From the NCBI GenBank assembly GCA_005883765.1, contig VBAQ01000002.1:13787-64185 (forward strand): a stretch of DNA of 50,399 bases, read 5' to 3'. A program made the translations under genes and the position numbers. Of the stretch, positions 16,097-25,289 are shown piece by piece. The notes below the pieces were generated by a model. It was not told where the DNA came from. It was given only the letters and a program-made list of their open reading frames with translations, and did no database searches. Numbering within the stretch: position 1 is the stretch's first letter; the number at the start of each line of letters is the position of its first letter. The stretch comes from Bacteroidota bacterium. Lineage in GTDB: Bacteria; Bacteroidota; Bacteroidia; Chitinophagales; Chitinophagaceae.

Positions 16097-17464
16097 ATGG
16101 CAAAGGCCTGGACTGATTACCTGGGAAAAAATAAAGATCGTTTTTTGAATGAGATGCTTGACCTTTTGCGAATTCCGTCGGTTAGTGCGAAGAGCGAACA
16201 CAAAGCAGATATGCAAAAATGCGCTGAGCTGGTGAAACAACGCCTTCTCGATGCTGGTTGTGATAAAGCTGAAGTAATGCCAACAAGTGGTCACCCCGCG
16301 GTGTATGGCGAAAAAATTGTTGTCCCATCGAAACCGACCGTGTTAGTGTATGGACACTACGATGTACAACCTCCCGAACCCCTGGAACTTTGGCACAGTG
16401 GGCCTTTTGAGCCGGTGATCAAAGATGGGAGAGTGTATGCCAGGGGAAGTGCAGATGATAAAGGGCAGTTTTTCATGCATGTAAAAGCGCTGGAAACTAT
16501 GGTGCGAACAAAAACGATGAGCACCAATATAAAATTTTTAATAGAAGGCGAAGAGGAAGTGGGTTCTCCTAACCTCGGAAAATTTGTTGAAGAACATAAA
16601 GATCTGCTGAGAGCCGACGTGATACTGATTAGCGACAGTGCCATGCTCAGTATGGAAACTCCTTCATTGGATATTGGTGTGCGCGGTTTAAGTTATATCG
16701 AAGTAGAAGTCACGGGACCCAACAGGGATCTTCATAGCGGTACGTACGGCGGCGCGGTTGCCAATCCAATAACGGTCCTCGCAAAAATGATCGCCGATTG
16801 TCATGATAAGAAAAATCATATCACCATTCCTGGTTTCTATGATGATGTCGCAATGCCGACGAAGGAGGAAAAAAGACTATTGAAAAAAGCTCCCTTTGAT
16901 GAGCAGGCCTACAAAAATGAATTGGGTGTTAAGGAACTCTGGGGTGAAAAAGGATTTACGACCAACGAAAGAATCGGTATTCGTCCAACCCTTGAAGTGA
17001 ACGGTATTTGGGGAGGCTACCAGGGCGAGGGAGCAAAGACCGTGCTGCCTTCAAAAGCTACTGCAAAAATTTCCGCACGACTGGTGCCCAATCAATCGTC
17101 AAAAAAAATTACAGAACTATTATTGAATTATTTCCGGTCGGTTGCTCCGCCATCCGTTACGGTCAAAGCGTTTGAGCATCATGGTGGCGAACCTTACCTC
17201 ACGCCCATTGACAGCAAAGGATACCAGGCCGCATCCAAAGCAGTGAAAAAAACCTTTGGAAAAAATCCAATTCCAGTGCGTGGCGGGGGAAGCATTCCTA
17301 TCTGTTCGATATTAGAAAAAGAACTGGGAGTCAAAATTATTTTTATGGGCTTTGGCCTGGATAGTGACAATCTTCATTCACCCAATGAAAAATATAATAT
17401 TGAGAACTACTACAAAGGAATAGAGACCATTCCTTACTTCCATAAATATTTTGCGGAGGGCTAA
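16097..17464 (+). CDS. M20 family dipeptidase
   Basis: A 455-aa zinc peptidase of the M20/M25/M40 group, carnosinase/CNDP-like. Visible active-site motifs are GHYDVQP (His87, Asp89), RGSADDKGQ (bridging Asp), IEGEEEVGSP (catalytic and metal Glu) and the final LHSPNE histidine. The lid/dimerisation domain sits in the middle (about residues 185-350). There is no signal peptide, so it is likely a cytoplasmic dipeptidase recycling short peptides. It is a single gene, flanked by spacers. Confidence 0.93.
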   Translation: MAKAWTDYLGKNKDRFLNEMLDLLRIPSVSAKSEHKADMQKCAELVKQRLLDAGCDKAEVMPTSGHPAVYGEKIVVPSKPTVLVYGHYDVQPPEPLELWHSGPFEPVIKDGRVYARGSADDKGQFFMHVKALETMVRTKTMSTNIKFLIEGEEEVGSPNLGKFVEEHKDLLRADVILISDSAMLSMETPSLDIGVRGLSYIEVEVTGPNRDLHSGTYGGAVANPITVLAKMIADCHDKKNHITIPGFYDDVAMPTKEEKRLLKKAPFDEQAYKNELGVKELWGEKGFTTNERIGIRPTLEVNGIWGGYQGEGAKTVLPSKATAKISARLVPNQSSKKITELLLNYFRSVAPPSVTVKAFEHHGGEPYLTPIDSKGYQAASKAVKKTFGKNPIPVRGGGSIPICSILEKELGVKIIFMGFGLDSDNLHSPNEKYNIENYYKGIETIPYFHKYFAEG

Positions 17465-17487
17465 AAGTTAAAAAAAAGACTTTGTGT

Positions 17488-17712
17488 TCATGCCTTACGT
17501 CGATTGATCTTCGTCAGCGTCTTCCCTTTGTGCGCTGCTATATGCTCCGTTGCGTCGCTTTTGATTTCATATTGCGGGTCATCCTTTGTAGCATGATGAG
17601 TGTAACCCTTGTAATCAAAATCTTTTGTGTGCACCTTAATGATCTTGCCACAAACGTGCCCAGCTTCCGAGTTCCATGTCACATGATCACCAACTTTAAA
17701 TTGCTTTGGCAT
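17488..17712 (-). CDS. Small DUF2945 (hypervirulence-associated TUDOR-like) protein
   Basis: A 74-aa protein starting MPKQFKVGDHVTWNSEAGHVCGKIIKV, the usual opening of the DUF2945 / HVA1 TUDOR-like family: a small SH3-like barrel, with the conserved YEIKSDATEHIAAHKG end. The ORF is open to 17907 but the upstream part is unlike any family member and overlaps the S4 gene, so 17712 is the start. Function in bacteria is unknown. It is divergent from the S4 protein. Confidence 0.85.
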   Translation of the reverse strand: MPKQFKVGDHVTWNSEAGHVCGKIIKVHTKDFDYKGYTHHATKDDPQYEIKSDATEHIAAHKGKTLTKINRRKA

Positions 17713-17769
17713 AAATTTTATTTTTGTATTCTTAACCTTTGAAAGCAAACTTAAAGCCATTAACATCTT

Positions 17770-18156
17770 ATGGCAGATAAAGAAAAGCTTCGTCTCGACA
17801 AATATCTCTGGGCCATCCGCCTTTTTAAAACTCGGACCATGGCTGCCACCGCATGCGATATGGGCAAGGTGAAATTTAGTGGCACGGCGGCCAAAGCGGC
17901 TAAGCATGTGAATGTCGGCGATGAATACGAAGTGAAAACAGAAAATAAGCGATGGAGAGTAAAAGTGACAGGACTTTTACACAACCGCGTAAAATACGAA
18001 GAAGCCATCAAGTATTATATTGACATTACTCCCGCTGAAGAAATACAACGGTTGCAATACCAGGCTTCAGCTTTTCATACCGGGAAACGGCAAAGCAAGA
18101 TCGGGCGACCTACGAAAAAAGAAAGAAGAGACCTGGATGAGTTTTTGGGCGATTGA
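17770..18156 (+). CDS. S4-domain RNA-binding protein (Hsp15/HslR-like)
   Basis: A 128-aa protein with an N-terminal S4 domain (LRLDKYLWAIRLFKTRTMAATACDMGKVKFSG) and a basic C-terminal tail (KRQSKIGRPTKKERRD). Hsp15 binds stalled 50S subunits carrying nascent chains after heat stress; this sequence has the same layout. Assignment to HslR proper rather than another short S4 protein is by similarity of length and motif only. Confidence 0.85.
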   Translation: MADKEKLRLDKYLWAIRLFKTRTMAATACDMGKVKFSGTAAKAAKHVNVGDEYEVKTENKRWRVKVTGLLHNRVKYEEAIKYYIDITPAEEIQRLQYQASAFHTGKRQSKIGRPTKKERRDLDEFLGD

Positions 18157-18247
18157 ATTTTGGATAGATTATTCTTATGAAGAGGCGATCGAATATATCG
18201 CTCTGTACAGATGTCAAAAAAAATTTTCTGTTTCGTAACTTGTATGA

Positions 18248-20062
18248 ATGGAGAACCCGGTTTTAAAAAAAACCAGCAGGCTTGTCAGGGTGAGAAAAAA
18301 CCTGAGGTATGCAATGGCCCTTGCCTGGGCTGCATCTCCGCGTTTGCTCATTCGTTATTCAGTGCTTGGGATGTTCAACGCGATCATGCCGCCCGTTTCT
18401 GTTTACCTCGGATCTGTACTGGTAAACAAAATTGCTGAAGCGCGTTTTCATCCCCTCCAGTTTCAAAGTGTCCTGTACATTGTCGTTGGCTTGTGGATGA
18501 CATTTGTAGTACAGCGGGCAGTCGGTGCATACATGGGTTACGGAAGAAATCTCTACGTTCGTCGTGTTGAGTTGGAAGCCGAAAGGCGTTTGCTCGAAAA
18601 AGCCTCCAAGGTTGACCTGGGCCATTTTGACAATTCTGATTGGCATGATCGCCTGGCGCGTGCACGGCGCGATGTAAACTGGAGGCCAGGCGATCTCACT
18701 TGGTCAATACTGGGACTCTCAGGCAACATCGTTACTATCATCCTGATGGCGGGTCTTCTCGCAAGCCTGCACTACATGTTAGTTGTCCTCGCATTAGGAG
18801 CAGCATTCCTTTCGCTCTTGTTGGAGAGTCGTGTCACAACGAAAATGTATAAATATTTTTACAAAGAAACTCCTGAGGAAAGAGAGCGGCAATATCTTGG
18901 TGACCTCCTGGTTCAGCCACGAAATACCAAAGAAGTAAGAGCCTATGTGCTCGCAGATTATCTACTCGCAAGACATCGCAAGCTTTCTGATGATCTTTTC
19001 AAACAAAGACAGCAAATGTTTCGCCTGGGAAGTGTAATGTCTTTTGTAAGCGGCTTTGTCACAGGAACGATTCTCGCACTCGCTTATGTATTTGTTGCCA
19101 TCAAAGGAATACATGGCAGCATCAACCCCGGCGCGGTTGTGCTTATCATCGGCGCATTTACGTCAGTATCGGGAACGCTTGGGAATATATCCAGTACCTT
19201 TGTAGCTGTTGATCAGCACACGACTTTCCTGGACGATTATTTTTCATTCCTTGCTATTGATACGTTACTTCCTGTGCCGTCAAGACCTCGAGTCATTCCT
19301 GATGGCCCCATTGAGGAGATTGAATTTGACAATATCACATTCACTTATCCGGGCGTAACGGAACCCGCCGTCGTGGGTCTCAATTTGAAGATACGTAAAG
19401 GAGAACTCATTGCATTGGTTGGCGAAAATGGCGCGGGCAAATCTACGCTCGTTAAATTGTTGCTTCGCTTTTATGATGTGCAGAAGGGAGCGGTGCGTGT
19501 GGATGGAATTGACGTAAAAGAGATGCGGCCCCAGGACCTGCGGGATAGGATTGGCGTACTGTTCCAGGATTATGCCACATATGAACTTTCCGTGCGGGAA
19601 AACGTAGTGATGGGTAGGCCAAATGGTCTGCCCGATGATGCCCAGGTGATAAAAGCACTGCAGGATAGCCGCAGTGAGTGGTTGGTGAGCAAGATGCCGA
19701 ATGGCCTTGATTCAAAAGTGGGAAGATTATTCGAAGGCGGACACGATCTTTCCGGCGGCGAGTGGCAGCGGCTTGCTCTTGCACGCATCATGTACAGAAA
19801 CGCAGACATCTGGATACTGGACGAACCAACCTCCTCCCTCAATCCGGAAGCGGAAGCAGCCATCTTCGCAGAGCTGAAAGAAAATCTCAGGGGACGAATT
19901 GGAATTGTGATTTCGCATCGTTTCTCAACTGTTCGCATTGCGGATCGTATTGCGGTTATTGATGATGGACGTGTAATCGAATTGGGCACGCACGAAGAAT
20001 TGCTCGCTGCGGGCAATCGGTATGCACAGCTCTTCGAACTGCAGGCGAGTGGTTACAGATAA
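18248..20062 (+). CDS. ABC exporter, fused permease and ATPase
   Basis: A 604-aa half-transporter of the ABC-B exporter type: six transmembrane helices (about residues 30-330) followed by the nucleotide-binding domain, with Walker A GENGAGKST, Q-loop LFQD, signature LSGGE, Walker B IWILDEPTSS and H-loop SHRFST. It likely works as a homodimer exporting a lipid, peptide or drug; the substrate is not visible. The codon choice looks richer in G+C than that of neighbours, which may point to transfer, but I did not compute it. Its end is followed 52 bases later by a secreted protein gene. Confidence 0.9.
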   Translation: MENPVLKKTSRLVRVRKNLRYAMALAWAASPRLLIRYSVLGMFNAIMPPVSVYLGSVLVNKIAEARFHPLQFQSVLYIVVGLWMTFVVQRAVGAYMGYGRNLYVRRVELEAERRLLEKASKVDLGHFDNSDWHDRLARARRDVNWRPGDLTWSILGLSGNIVTIILMAGLLASLHYMLVVLALGAAFLSLLLESRVTTKMYKYFYKETPEERERQYLGDLLVQPRNTKEVRAYVLADYLLARHRKLSDDLFKQRQQMFRLGSVMSFVSGFVTGTILALAYVFVAIKGIHGSINPGAVVLIIGAFTSVSGTLGNISSTFVAVDQHTTFLDDYFSFLAIDTLLPVPSRPRVIPDGPIEEIEFDNITFTYPGVTEPAVVGLNLKIRKGELIALVGENGAGKSTLVKLLLRFYDVQKGAVRVDGIDVKEMRPQDLRDRIGVLFQDYATYELSVRENVVMGRPNGLPDDAQVIKALQDSRSEWLVSKMPNGLDSKVGRLFEGGHDLSGGEWQRLALARIMYRNADIWILDEPTSSLNPEAEAAIFAELKENLRGRIGIVISHRFSTVRIADRIAVIDDGRVIELGTHEELLAAGNRYAQLFELQASGYR

Positions 20063-20114
20063 AAACTGCGATCATCGAAAAACGACTTTAGCGCTGAAAA
20101 TTATTTTACTTCAA

Positions 20115-21005
20115 ATGATAAAATCCCTGGTCACTCTAATTTTTATTTTCTCTGGCTTAGTTTGCGCCGGCCAGTCGGCTACAGAGATATTTTTGTTCGA
20201 TATGAAGACCAGCGATGGCAACGTGACTATCTCTACCGGAACAAATATTACGAAACATAAGGGCTATGATAACCAGCCTTTCTTTCATCCTACTCAGCCT
20301 GTTATTTATTATTCGTCATTTGATGACAGCAGCCGCAGCGATATAAAATTTTACAATTATAGCACAAAGAAAACGGCCAATCTTACGGTTACAAAGGAAA
20401 GAGAATATTCGCCAACCGTAACACCCGACGAAAATTTTATTTCCTGTATCATCCAGCGTGATAATGGTGCTCAGGATCTTGCAAAATACCCGATCGATGG
20501 AGGGAAGCCAGTCGTGTTAATCAATCACCTTAAAGTAGGTTATCATGCCTGGGCAGCGGAGAACAAACTATTTTTGTTTGTGCTTGATGACAGCATACGC
20601 AATTCTCTACATTATTATTATTTGGATAAAAATGCAGATACAGTTGTTGCTGAAGATATCGGTCGCAGTCTCCATAAAATTCCCGGGCAAAATGCCATGA
20701 GCTTTGTTCAAAAAATCGGCGACAAAGAATATGTCATCAAAAAATTCGATCTGAACACCGGTGTTATCAACTCAATCATTCCCGCATTGCCCGGACAAGA
20801 CCAGTTATGCTGGTTGCAAAACAACATTATTCTTATGAGTGATGGCAGCAAACTATTTTCTTTCCAGGGAAATTCTTTCAGTGAATTAAAAGACAGGAAA
20901 TGGCAGCCGGTGACCATCAAGGGTGATGCATCCATGCTCAGGGGTGTGACGAGATTAGCCACAAATTATGACAACACAAAACTTGCCGTTGTGGTCAACG
21001 AATAA
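20115..21005 (+). CDS. Secreted TolB-like beta-propeller protein
   Basis: A 296-aa exported protein with a cleavable signal peptide (MIKSLVTLIFIFSGLVCAGQ). The mature part carries WD40-like PD40 segments such as YDNQPFFHPTQPVIYYSSFDDSSRSDIKFYNYSTKK and REYSPTVTPDENFISCIIQ, as in TolB propellers. The ORF is open from 20022, overlapping the ABC gene, but the ATG at 20115 begins the signal peptide. Role unknown; it ends one base before the stop of the convergent DinB-fold gene. Confidence 0.8.
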   Translation: MIKSLVTLIFIFSGLVCAGQSATEIFLFDMKTSDGNVTISTGTNITKHKGYDNQPFFHPTQPVIYYSSFDDSSRSDIKFYNYSTKKTANLTVTKEREYSPTVTPDENFISCIIQRDNGAQDLAKYPIDGGKPVVLINHLKVGYHAWAAENKLFLFVLDDSIRNSLHYYYLDKNADTVVAEDIGRSLHKIPGQNAMSFVQKIGDKEYVIKKFDLNTGVINSIIPALPGQDQLCWLQNNIILMSDGSKLFSFQGNSFSELKDRKWQPVTIKGDASMLRGVTRLATNYDNTKLAVVVNE

Positions 21006-21539
21006 CTACCCCGCCGTTTCGTATTGCAAGGGTAAATACTTCTCGTCTATAACCTTCAAGTGATGGATGAAATGACCCGTGATCAGGAATCCCATTGCCA
21101 ACACCGACATTTCCTTATTCCAGTTGATGCCGGTAACTTGTAGTGTTTCTGCATCGAATGAGCGGAACATCAGGCGGGTGGCTTGATGCAATTGTTTAAG
21201 TTCTTCTAAAATGTCTTCCAGCGTCCGGTTCTCTGCATTGGCATTGCTGGCAAAAAGGTCCTGGTCGTACCCTTGCGGAATAACTCCGTCTCTTCTTGCA
21301 TAACGCAGAGTTCTGTATGCCATCACTCTTTCTGTATCAATAACGTGCTGAAAAATGTCCTTGATGGTCCATTTTCCTTCCGCATAGGATCTATTTTGAA
21401 GGGATTTCAATTTCGCCAGGTTAATTGTTGCCAGCCTGTCCAGGTTTTTTTGAAAAGCATCGTCGAGCTCAATATCGTCCACTTGCCTGATATATCTCTC
21501 AAAATACTCCGGCATAATTGTGATGTCAGATCTTTTCAT
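21006..21539 (-). CDS. DinB/YfiT-fold putative metal-dependent enzyme
   Basis: A 177-aa four-helix-bundle protein of the DinB/YfiT superfamily (not DNA polymerase IV). The likely metal histidines are in DIFQHVIDTERV and GHFIHHLKVIDE, the usual positions. Superfamily members are thiol transferases or hydrolases using bacillithiol, mycothiol or similar; the cofactor here is unknown. No signal peptide, so cytoplasmic. Its stop codon abuts that of the convergent propeller gene. Confidence 0.85.
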   Translation of the reverse strand: MKRSDITIMPEYFERYIRQVDDIELDDAFQKNLDRLATINLAKLKSLQNRSYAEGKWTIKDIFQHVIDTERVMAYRTLRYARRDGVIPQGYDQDLFASNANAENRTLEDILEELKQLHQATRLMFRSFDAETLQVTGINWNKEMSVLAMGFLITGHFIHHLKVIDEKYLPLQYETAG

Positions 21540-21693
21540 AATTCGGTTATTTGATAATAAAGTTATCTATTTTTCTGGTACTTTAAATCCTTGTGTGCCG
21601 GCACAGACTTATGAAACCGGAAACGAATTTCCACAAGAAGGCCGAAATAAAACCGGCATAAAGACGTTTTTAACTCAACACTGAATCTGAGCC

Positions 21694-22548
21694 ATGAAAA
21701 ATCTGCTCCTTGCTTTTTGTTGTTTTCCGATCCTATGTCTTGGACAAAATTTTTATTTTTCCGGCCGGCTTGGCCTTGCCGGCTACCAAGGGGATCTCAA
21801 GGCTAAAGCCATCTCCTTATCACAGACAAAACCCATGCTTTCTATTGGCGCCCGGTATGACCTGTCCGAGCACATCACGGCGCGCAGCTATCTCACTTTT
21901 ACGTCACTGAAAGCCGATGATAAAAAAGGAACGGCTATCATGCAGCAGCGTAACCTTAATTTCAAATCAAAGATCCTCGATTGGGAACTTGCAGCACAAT
22001 ACAGTTTGTTTAGCCTTAATGATCGCTGGTGGACGCCATATGTTTTTGCTGGCATCGGTGCGTTTCATTTCAATCCTTACACCAAAGATTCTGCAGGCCA
22101 CAAAACTTTTTTAAAACCGCTCAGTACGGAGGGAGAAGGTTTTATGCCCGGTGTGAAGAATTATAAATTGATGCAGGTCTGCATACCTTTTGGATTTGGT
22201 GCCGAGTATTCGCTAAATGAAGATATGCGCCTGGGTATCGAATTCGGGTATCGAAAAACTTTTACTGATTATATTGATGACGTCAGCACGGTATATGTAG
22301 ACCAAAATAGTTTATTGGCCGCAAGAGGACAAACCGCAGTTGATCTTGCCTGGCGCGGAGACGAAAAGGGTGGCAGTCCATATCCTGCGGCTGGTGCTCC
22401 ACGCGGTAATTCAAACCGCAAAGACAATTATTATTACTTCGCCATCACTTATACCGTCCGCTACTTTTTTGATAAGTACAAACAGATCGTTGGTCTTCCT
22501 TCAGTAAAAAAACCAAAAAGAGTAGGCTGTCCCGCATCAAGGCAATGA
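21694..22548 (+). CDS. Outer-membrane beta-barrel protein (DUF6089-like)
   Basis: A 284-aa protein with a signal peptide (MKNLLLAFCCFPILCLGQ) and a predicted small barrel: alternating strands such as MLSIGARYDLSEHITARSYLTFTSLKADD, WTPYVFAGIGAFHFNPY and LGIEFGYRKTFTDYIDDVS. This pattern matches the DUF6089 family of Bacteroidota outer-membrane proteins. The C-terminus carries a lysine-rich tail rather than ending in an aromatic residue. Function unknown. Confidence 0.8.
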   Translation: MKNLLLAFCCFPILCLGQNFYFSGRLGLAGYQGDLKAKAISLSQTKPMLSIGARYDLSEHITARSYLTFTSLKADDKKGTAIMQQRNLNFKSKILDWELAAQYSLFSLNDRWWTPYVFAGIGAFHFNPYTKDSAGHKTFLKPLSTEGEGFMPGVKNYKLMQVCIPFGFGAEYSLNEDMRLGIEFGYRKTFTDYIDDVSTVYVDQNSLLAARGQTAVDLAWRGDEKGGSPYPAAGAPRGNSNRKDNYYYFAITYTVRYFFDKYKQIVGLPSVKKPKRVGCPASRQ

Positions 22549-22705
22549 CCCGAATTTATTCCTCGCCACTCATATCAAGTGCGATTGGTGTAAAAGAGAT
22601 AAAATGATCTTTCTTAGGGAAGCTGTGCCATTATTGATAAAATATGACACCCCAAGCGTCATTTCTCAAAAAATTATTTTAATTTCTCCTGACTAAAACT
22701 GTTGT

Positions 22706-23248
22706 ATGAGAAAAATTTTTATTGCCGCACTAATCGTCGGTCAGTCCATATCCTTGTCTTCAACTGCTCAAAAGTTCACCCCTGAAGACATAAGAACACA
22801 ATTTATAAAAGACTGGGAAAGAGCGAAAGCATATACGATCGATTATCTGAATACCGTGCCCGCTGATAAATACTCTTTCAGAGCTACAGACAGCATTCGC
22901 ACCTTTGCCCAGCACATGCTGCACCTGGCCCAAAGCAATGTAAATGTCCTTGCCTTTGTGACCGGAATGCCGAACATTATTGGTGAGAGGGTACTTGAAG
23001 AAAGCAAAACGGCGCAAACAAAAGACTCAGTGATGTATTATGTTACTGCAAGCTATGATCTTGCAATTAACGGTCTCAAAAAAATGGATATGGCTTCACT
23101 TAACGAAAAAGTAAAATTTTATAATTGGGAAGAAACAAAATTCGCGTGGCTCCTAAAAGCTTTTGAACACCAAACGCACCATAGAGCACAAACAACTATT
23201 TATATCCGGTTACTTGGTCTTCATCCGCCTCAGGAAAGATTGTTTTAA
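22706..23248 (+). CDS. Exported DinB-fold protein
   Basis: A 180-aa DinB-superfamily protein with a signal peptide (about residues 1-21, ending SSTAQ). The histidine sites are in TFAQHMLHLAQSN and AFEHQTHHRAQTTIYIRLLG, typical of the family. It is a second, exported member close to the cytoplasmic one at 21006-21539. Substrate unknown. Confidence 0.83.
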   Translation: MRKIFIAALIVGQSISLSSTAQKFTPEDIRTQFIKDWERAKAYTIDYLNTVPADKYSFRATDSIRTFAQHMLHLAQSNVNVLAFVTGMPNIIGERVLEESKTAQTKDSVMYYVTASYDLAINGLKKMDMASLNEKVKFYNWEETKFAWLLKAFEHQTHHRAQTTIYIRLLGLHPPQERLF

Positions 23249-23296
23249 AAAAATACATAACTCGCCATTCAGTTCAGCTGTTTCCTGACATTTTCA

Positions 23297-23596
23297 TTAT
23301 TGTTTTCGTTCCACGCTGCTAAAATCGTTGGGGATATTGGCGGTCATGATGCCAGTTGTATCTATCTTATCGACATGCATGTTCACGCGGAACTCGCAGT
23401 TATATTGTTTTTTCTTTTGGTCGGCAAAAAAAGTCACATCTTTTACTGCATACGTTACACCTGGCTTAGCCGTTTTATTGAGATAATCCTGCATCGTTTT
23501 TATCAATCGGTTTTCCAATTCAGCGCCAGATAATACTTTTTGTTTGCACGCCAAACCGAAAGCGAATGTGAGAATAACAGTGAAAAGATATTTCAT
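23297..23596 (-). CDS. Small putative lipoprotein
   Basis: A 99-aa protein whose N-terminus MKYLFTVILTFAFGLAC forms a signal sequence with lipobox FGLAC, so Cys17 is probably lipidated. The rest is a small alpha/beta-looking domain (YAVKDVTFFADQKKKQYNCEFRVNM) I do not recognise. Convergent with the exported DinB-fold gene. Confidence 0.65.
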   Translation of the reverse strand: MKYLFTVILTFAFGLACKQKVLSGAELENRLIKTMQDYLNKTAKPGVTYAVKDVTFFADQKKKQYNCEFRVNMHVDKIDTTGIMTANIPNDFSSVERKQ

Positions 23597-23938
23597 GTGC
23601 TTTTAGATATAAAAATAAGAATAAGTAAAAAATCACTCACAGATGATCATGTATTTCGCTAATAAAGCGACTTTGGGCGTCCGCAGATATTTAGGCCATT
23701 CACGCTGGCCGTTAACTGTTTATGACGGACTTCTCATGGTTGGACATCTTTAAAGAGAACTAACCTTGTTTGTCGTATCTAGGGCAGCCATCTAATTTTA
23801 CAACATCAAATTATGACAAATACCAATTGTTCCTCGCTGTAAGAATTGATTCTAAAATTTGTCTGCCACGTCAAATTTTTCTTGTTTGCCCGAATGAATT
23901 TTCAAAAAAAAAATTATTGACTCTAAAAATATTTGAAA
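23597..23938. other. Spacer without a recognised gene
   Basis: About 340 bases, A+T-rich near the 3' end. A short frame across it (23770 onward) overlaps the next gene in another frame and shows no protein-like pattern. No repeat, terminator or RNA gene seen. Confidence 0.4.
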
Positions 23939-24334
23939 ATGGAAAAAATTTTTTTAAACAAACGTCTTGTCGTCATTGCTTTTTTCACCGTCTTTTCTAC
24001 CTCTACGGCGCTTGCCGCAGGAAGCGGTGAGGGTTACGACGAAGTTCCGGTAGAAATGAAATTAATAAGATGGATCAAAGACCAGCCGGTTTTTCAATTC
24101 ACGTTTACCGGCAATGCCAAACATGATGACTTTATCATCATCATCAGGGACGATTTCAACAACACTATCTACCGGGAAAATATAAAAGGTGGCAATTTCA
24201 CCAAAACATTTTTGCTAAATACAGATGAAATTGGTGATGATAGATTGATTTTTGAGATCATCAGCAAAAAAGCAAATAAATCAAAAGTCTACCAGGTCAA
24301 CCGTAACACTTTTGTCGAAGAGGAAACGGCGTAA
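23939..24334 (+). CDS. Small secreted protein
   Basis: A 131-aa exported protein: signal peptide MEKIFLNKRLVVIAFFTVFSTSTALAAG, then a domain of about 100 residues with beta-rich character (FQFTFTGNAKHDDFIIIIRDDFNNTIYREN). It resembles the Ig-like small secreted proteins frequent in Chitinophagaceae, but I cannot name a family. An alternative ATG lies two codons upstream (23933). A strong hairpin follows 30 bases after the stop. Confidence 0.68.
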   Translation: MEKIFLNKRLVVIAFFTVFSTSTALAAGSGEGYDEVPVEMKLIRWIKDQPVFQFTFTGNAKHDDFIIIIRDDFNNTIYRENIKGGNFTKTFLLNTDEIGDDRLIFEIISKKANKSKVYQVNRNTFVEEETA

Positions 24335-24363
24335 GGATTTGAATAGGCCAATTGCTTAGTAAT

Positions 24364-24411
24364 GATTTGCCATCCTGATTGGTAACAAACAATCTTATAG
24401 GATGGCAAATC
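24364..24411. other. Long hairpin after the secreted-protein gene
   Basis: GATTTGCCATCCT (24364-24376) is perfectly repeated in inverted form at 24399-24411, a 13-bp stem. Its loop holds a further GATTG/CAATC pair. There is no T-run next to it, so it is not a standard terminator; it could be a processed mRNA end, a small RNA or a remnant of a palindromic repeat. Confidence 0.55.
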
Positions 24412-24494
24412 TTTCGGAAATAAATTTTGTGCTGGTCCCGGGCCCTTGATAAATTGCATCCTCTTACAGGTCTTAACTTTTAAAAAATCAGATC

Positions 24495-25289
24495 ATGGCT
24501 AAGAATCCAATCGTATTCATTCATGGTTTGTGGATGCATTCCAGCACATGGAAACCCTGGATGCAATTTTTTGCTCAACATGGTTATGAATGTTTAAATC
24601 CTGACTGGCCTGGTGATGGCGCTACCGTTGAGGAATCACGGGGCAATACGAAAGCCATCGCCAATCATGGCATAAAAGAAGTTGCAGACGGCTATGCGAG
24701 GGTGATTGCAACGTTGCCCGAAAAACCAATACTCATTGGACACTCGTTCGGTGGGCTGATGGTGCAAATACTTCTTGGTCGGGGTAATGCGGCGGCAGGA
24801 ATTGCGATCGATCCTGCTCCCATAAAAGGAGTTTGGCAGCTGCCCTTTTCAGCACTTAAAGCTTCCTTAGCAGTGTTGGGAAATCCTTTTAATCTTAGCA
24901 AATCGGTTTCGTTGACTCACAAACAATTTCGCTATAGTTTTACCAATGCCATACCAGAAGGTGAATCAAGACAATTGTACGAACGATATACGGTACCTTC
25001 CCCCGCACGTCCCCTTTTCCAGGTGGCATTCGCCACGTTAAATCCCAATGCTGAAAATAAAGTGAATGTTGCCAACTCGACAAGAGGTCCGTTGCTGATC
25101 ACTTCGGGAGACAAGGATCACATTGTTCCCCCGGTACTTTGCAGGGCCACATTCAATAAGTACAAGAGATCAGCGGCAGTAACAGAGCTAAAATCGTTTG
25201 CAAATCGCGGCCATTCACTCGCTCTTGATCATGGATGGAATGAGATCGCTGAATATGCGTTGAGATGGCTCAATGAAAAAGGTCTGTAA
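24495..25289 (+). CDS. Alpha/beta hydrolase
   Basis: A 264-aa alpha/beta-hydrolase-fold protein. The nucleophile elbow is GHSFGG (Ser84), the acid is probably Asp in SGDKDHIVPP, and the base His in NRGHSLALDHGW near the C-terminus. The oxyanion segment FIHGLWMHSSTW is near the N-terminus. No signal peptide, so cytoplasmic. Substrate unknown; esterase, dehalogenase or haloperoxidase-like activities are possible. Confidence 0.88.
   Translation: MAKNPIVFIHGLWMHSSTWKPWMQFFAQHGYECLNPDWPGDGATVEESRGNTKAIANHGIKEVADGYARVIATLPEKPILIGHSFGGLMVQILLGRGNAAAGIAIDPAPIKGVWQLPFSALKASLAVLGNPFNLSKSVSLTHKQFRYSFTNAIPEGESRQLYERYTVPSPARPLFQVAFATLNPNAENKVNVANSTRGPLLITSGDKDHIVPPVLCRATFNKYKRSAAVTELKSFANRGHSLALDHGWNEIAEYALRWLNEKGL

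Noticed and set aside
17713-17907. N-terminal extension of the DUF2945 protein
   Set aside because: The extra frame overlaps the S4-domain gene and does not match the family; the ATG at 17712 gives a complete domain.
21006-21539. DNA-damage polymerase assignment for the DinB-fold gene
   Set aside because: The name DinB is shared by DNA polymerase IV and by this unrelated four-helix metal protein; the sequence is of the second kind.
23770-24030. 86-aa ORF on the + strand
   Set aside because: It overlaps the start of the secreted-protein gene in another frame, with no signal or family pattern.
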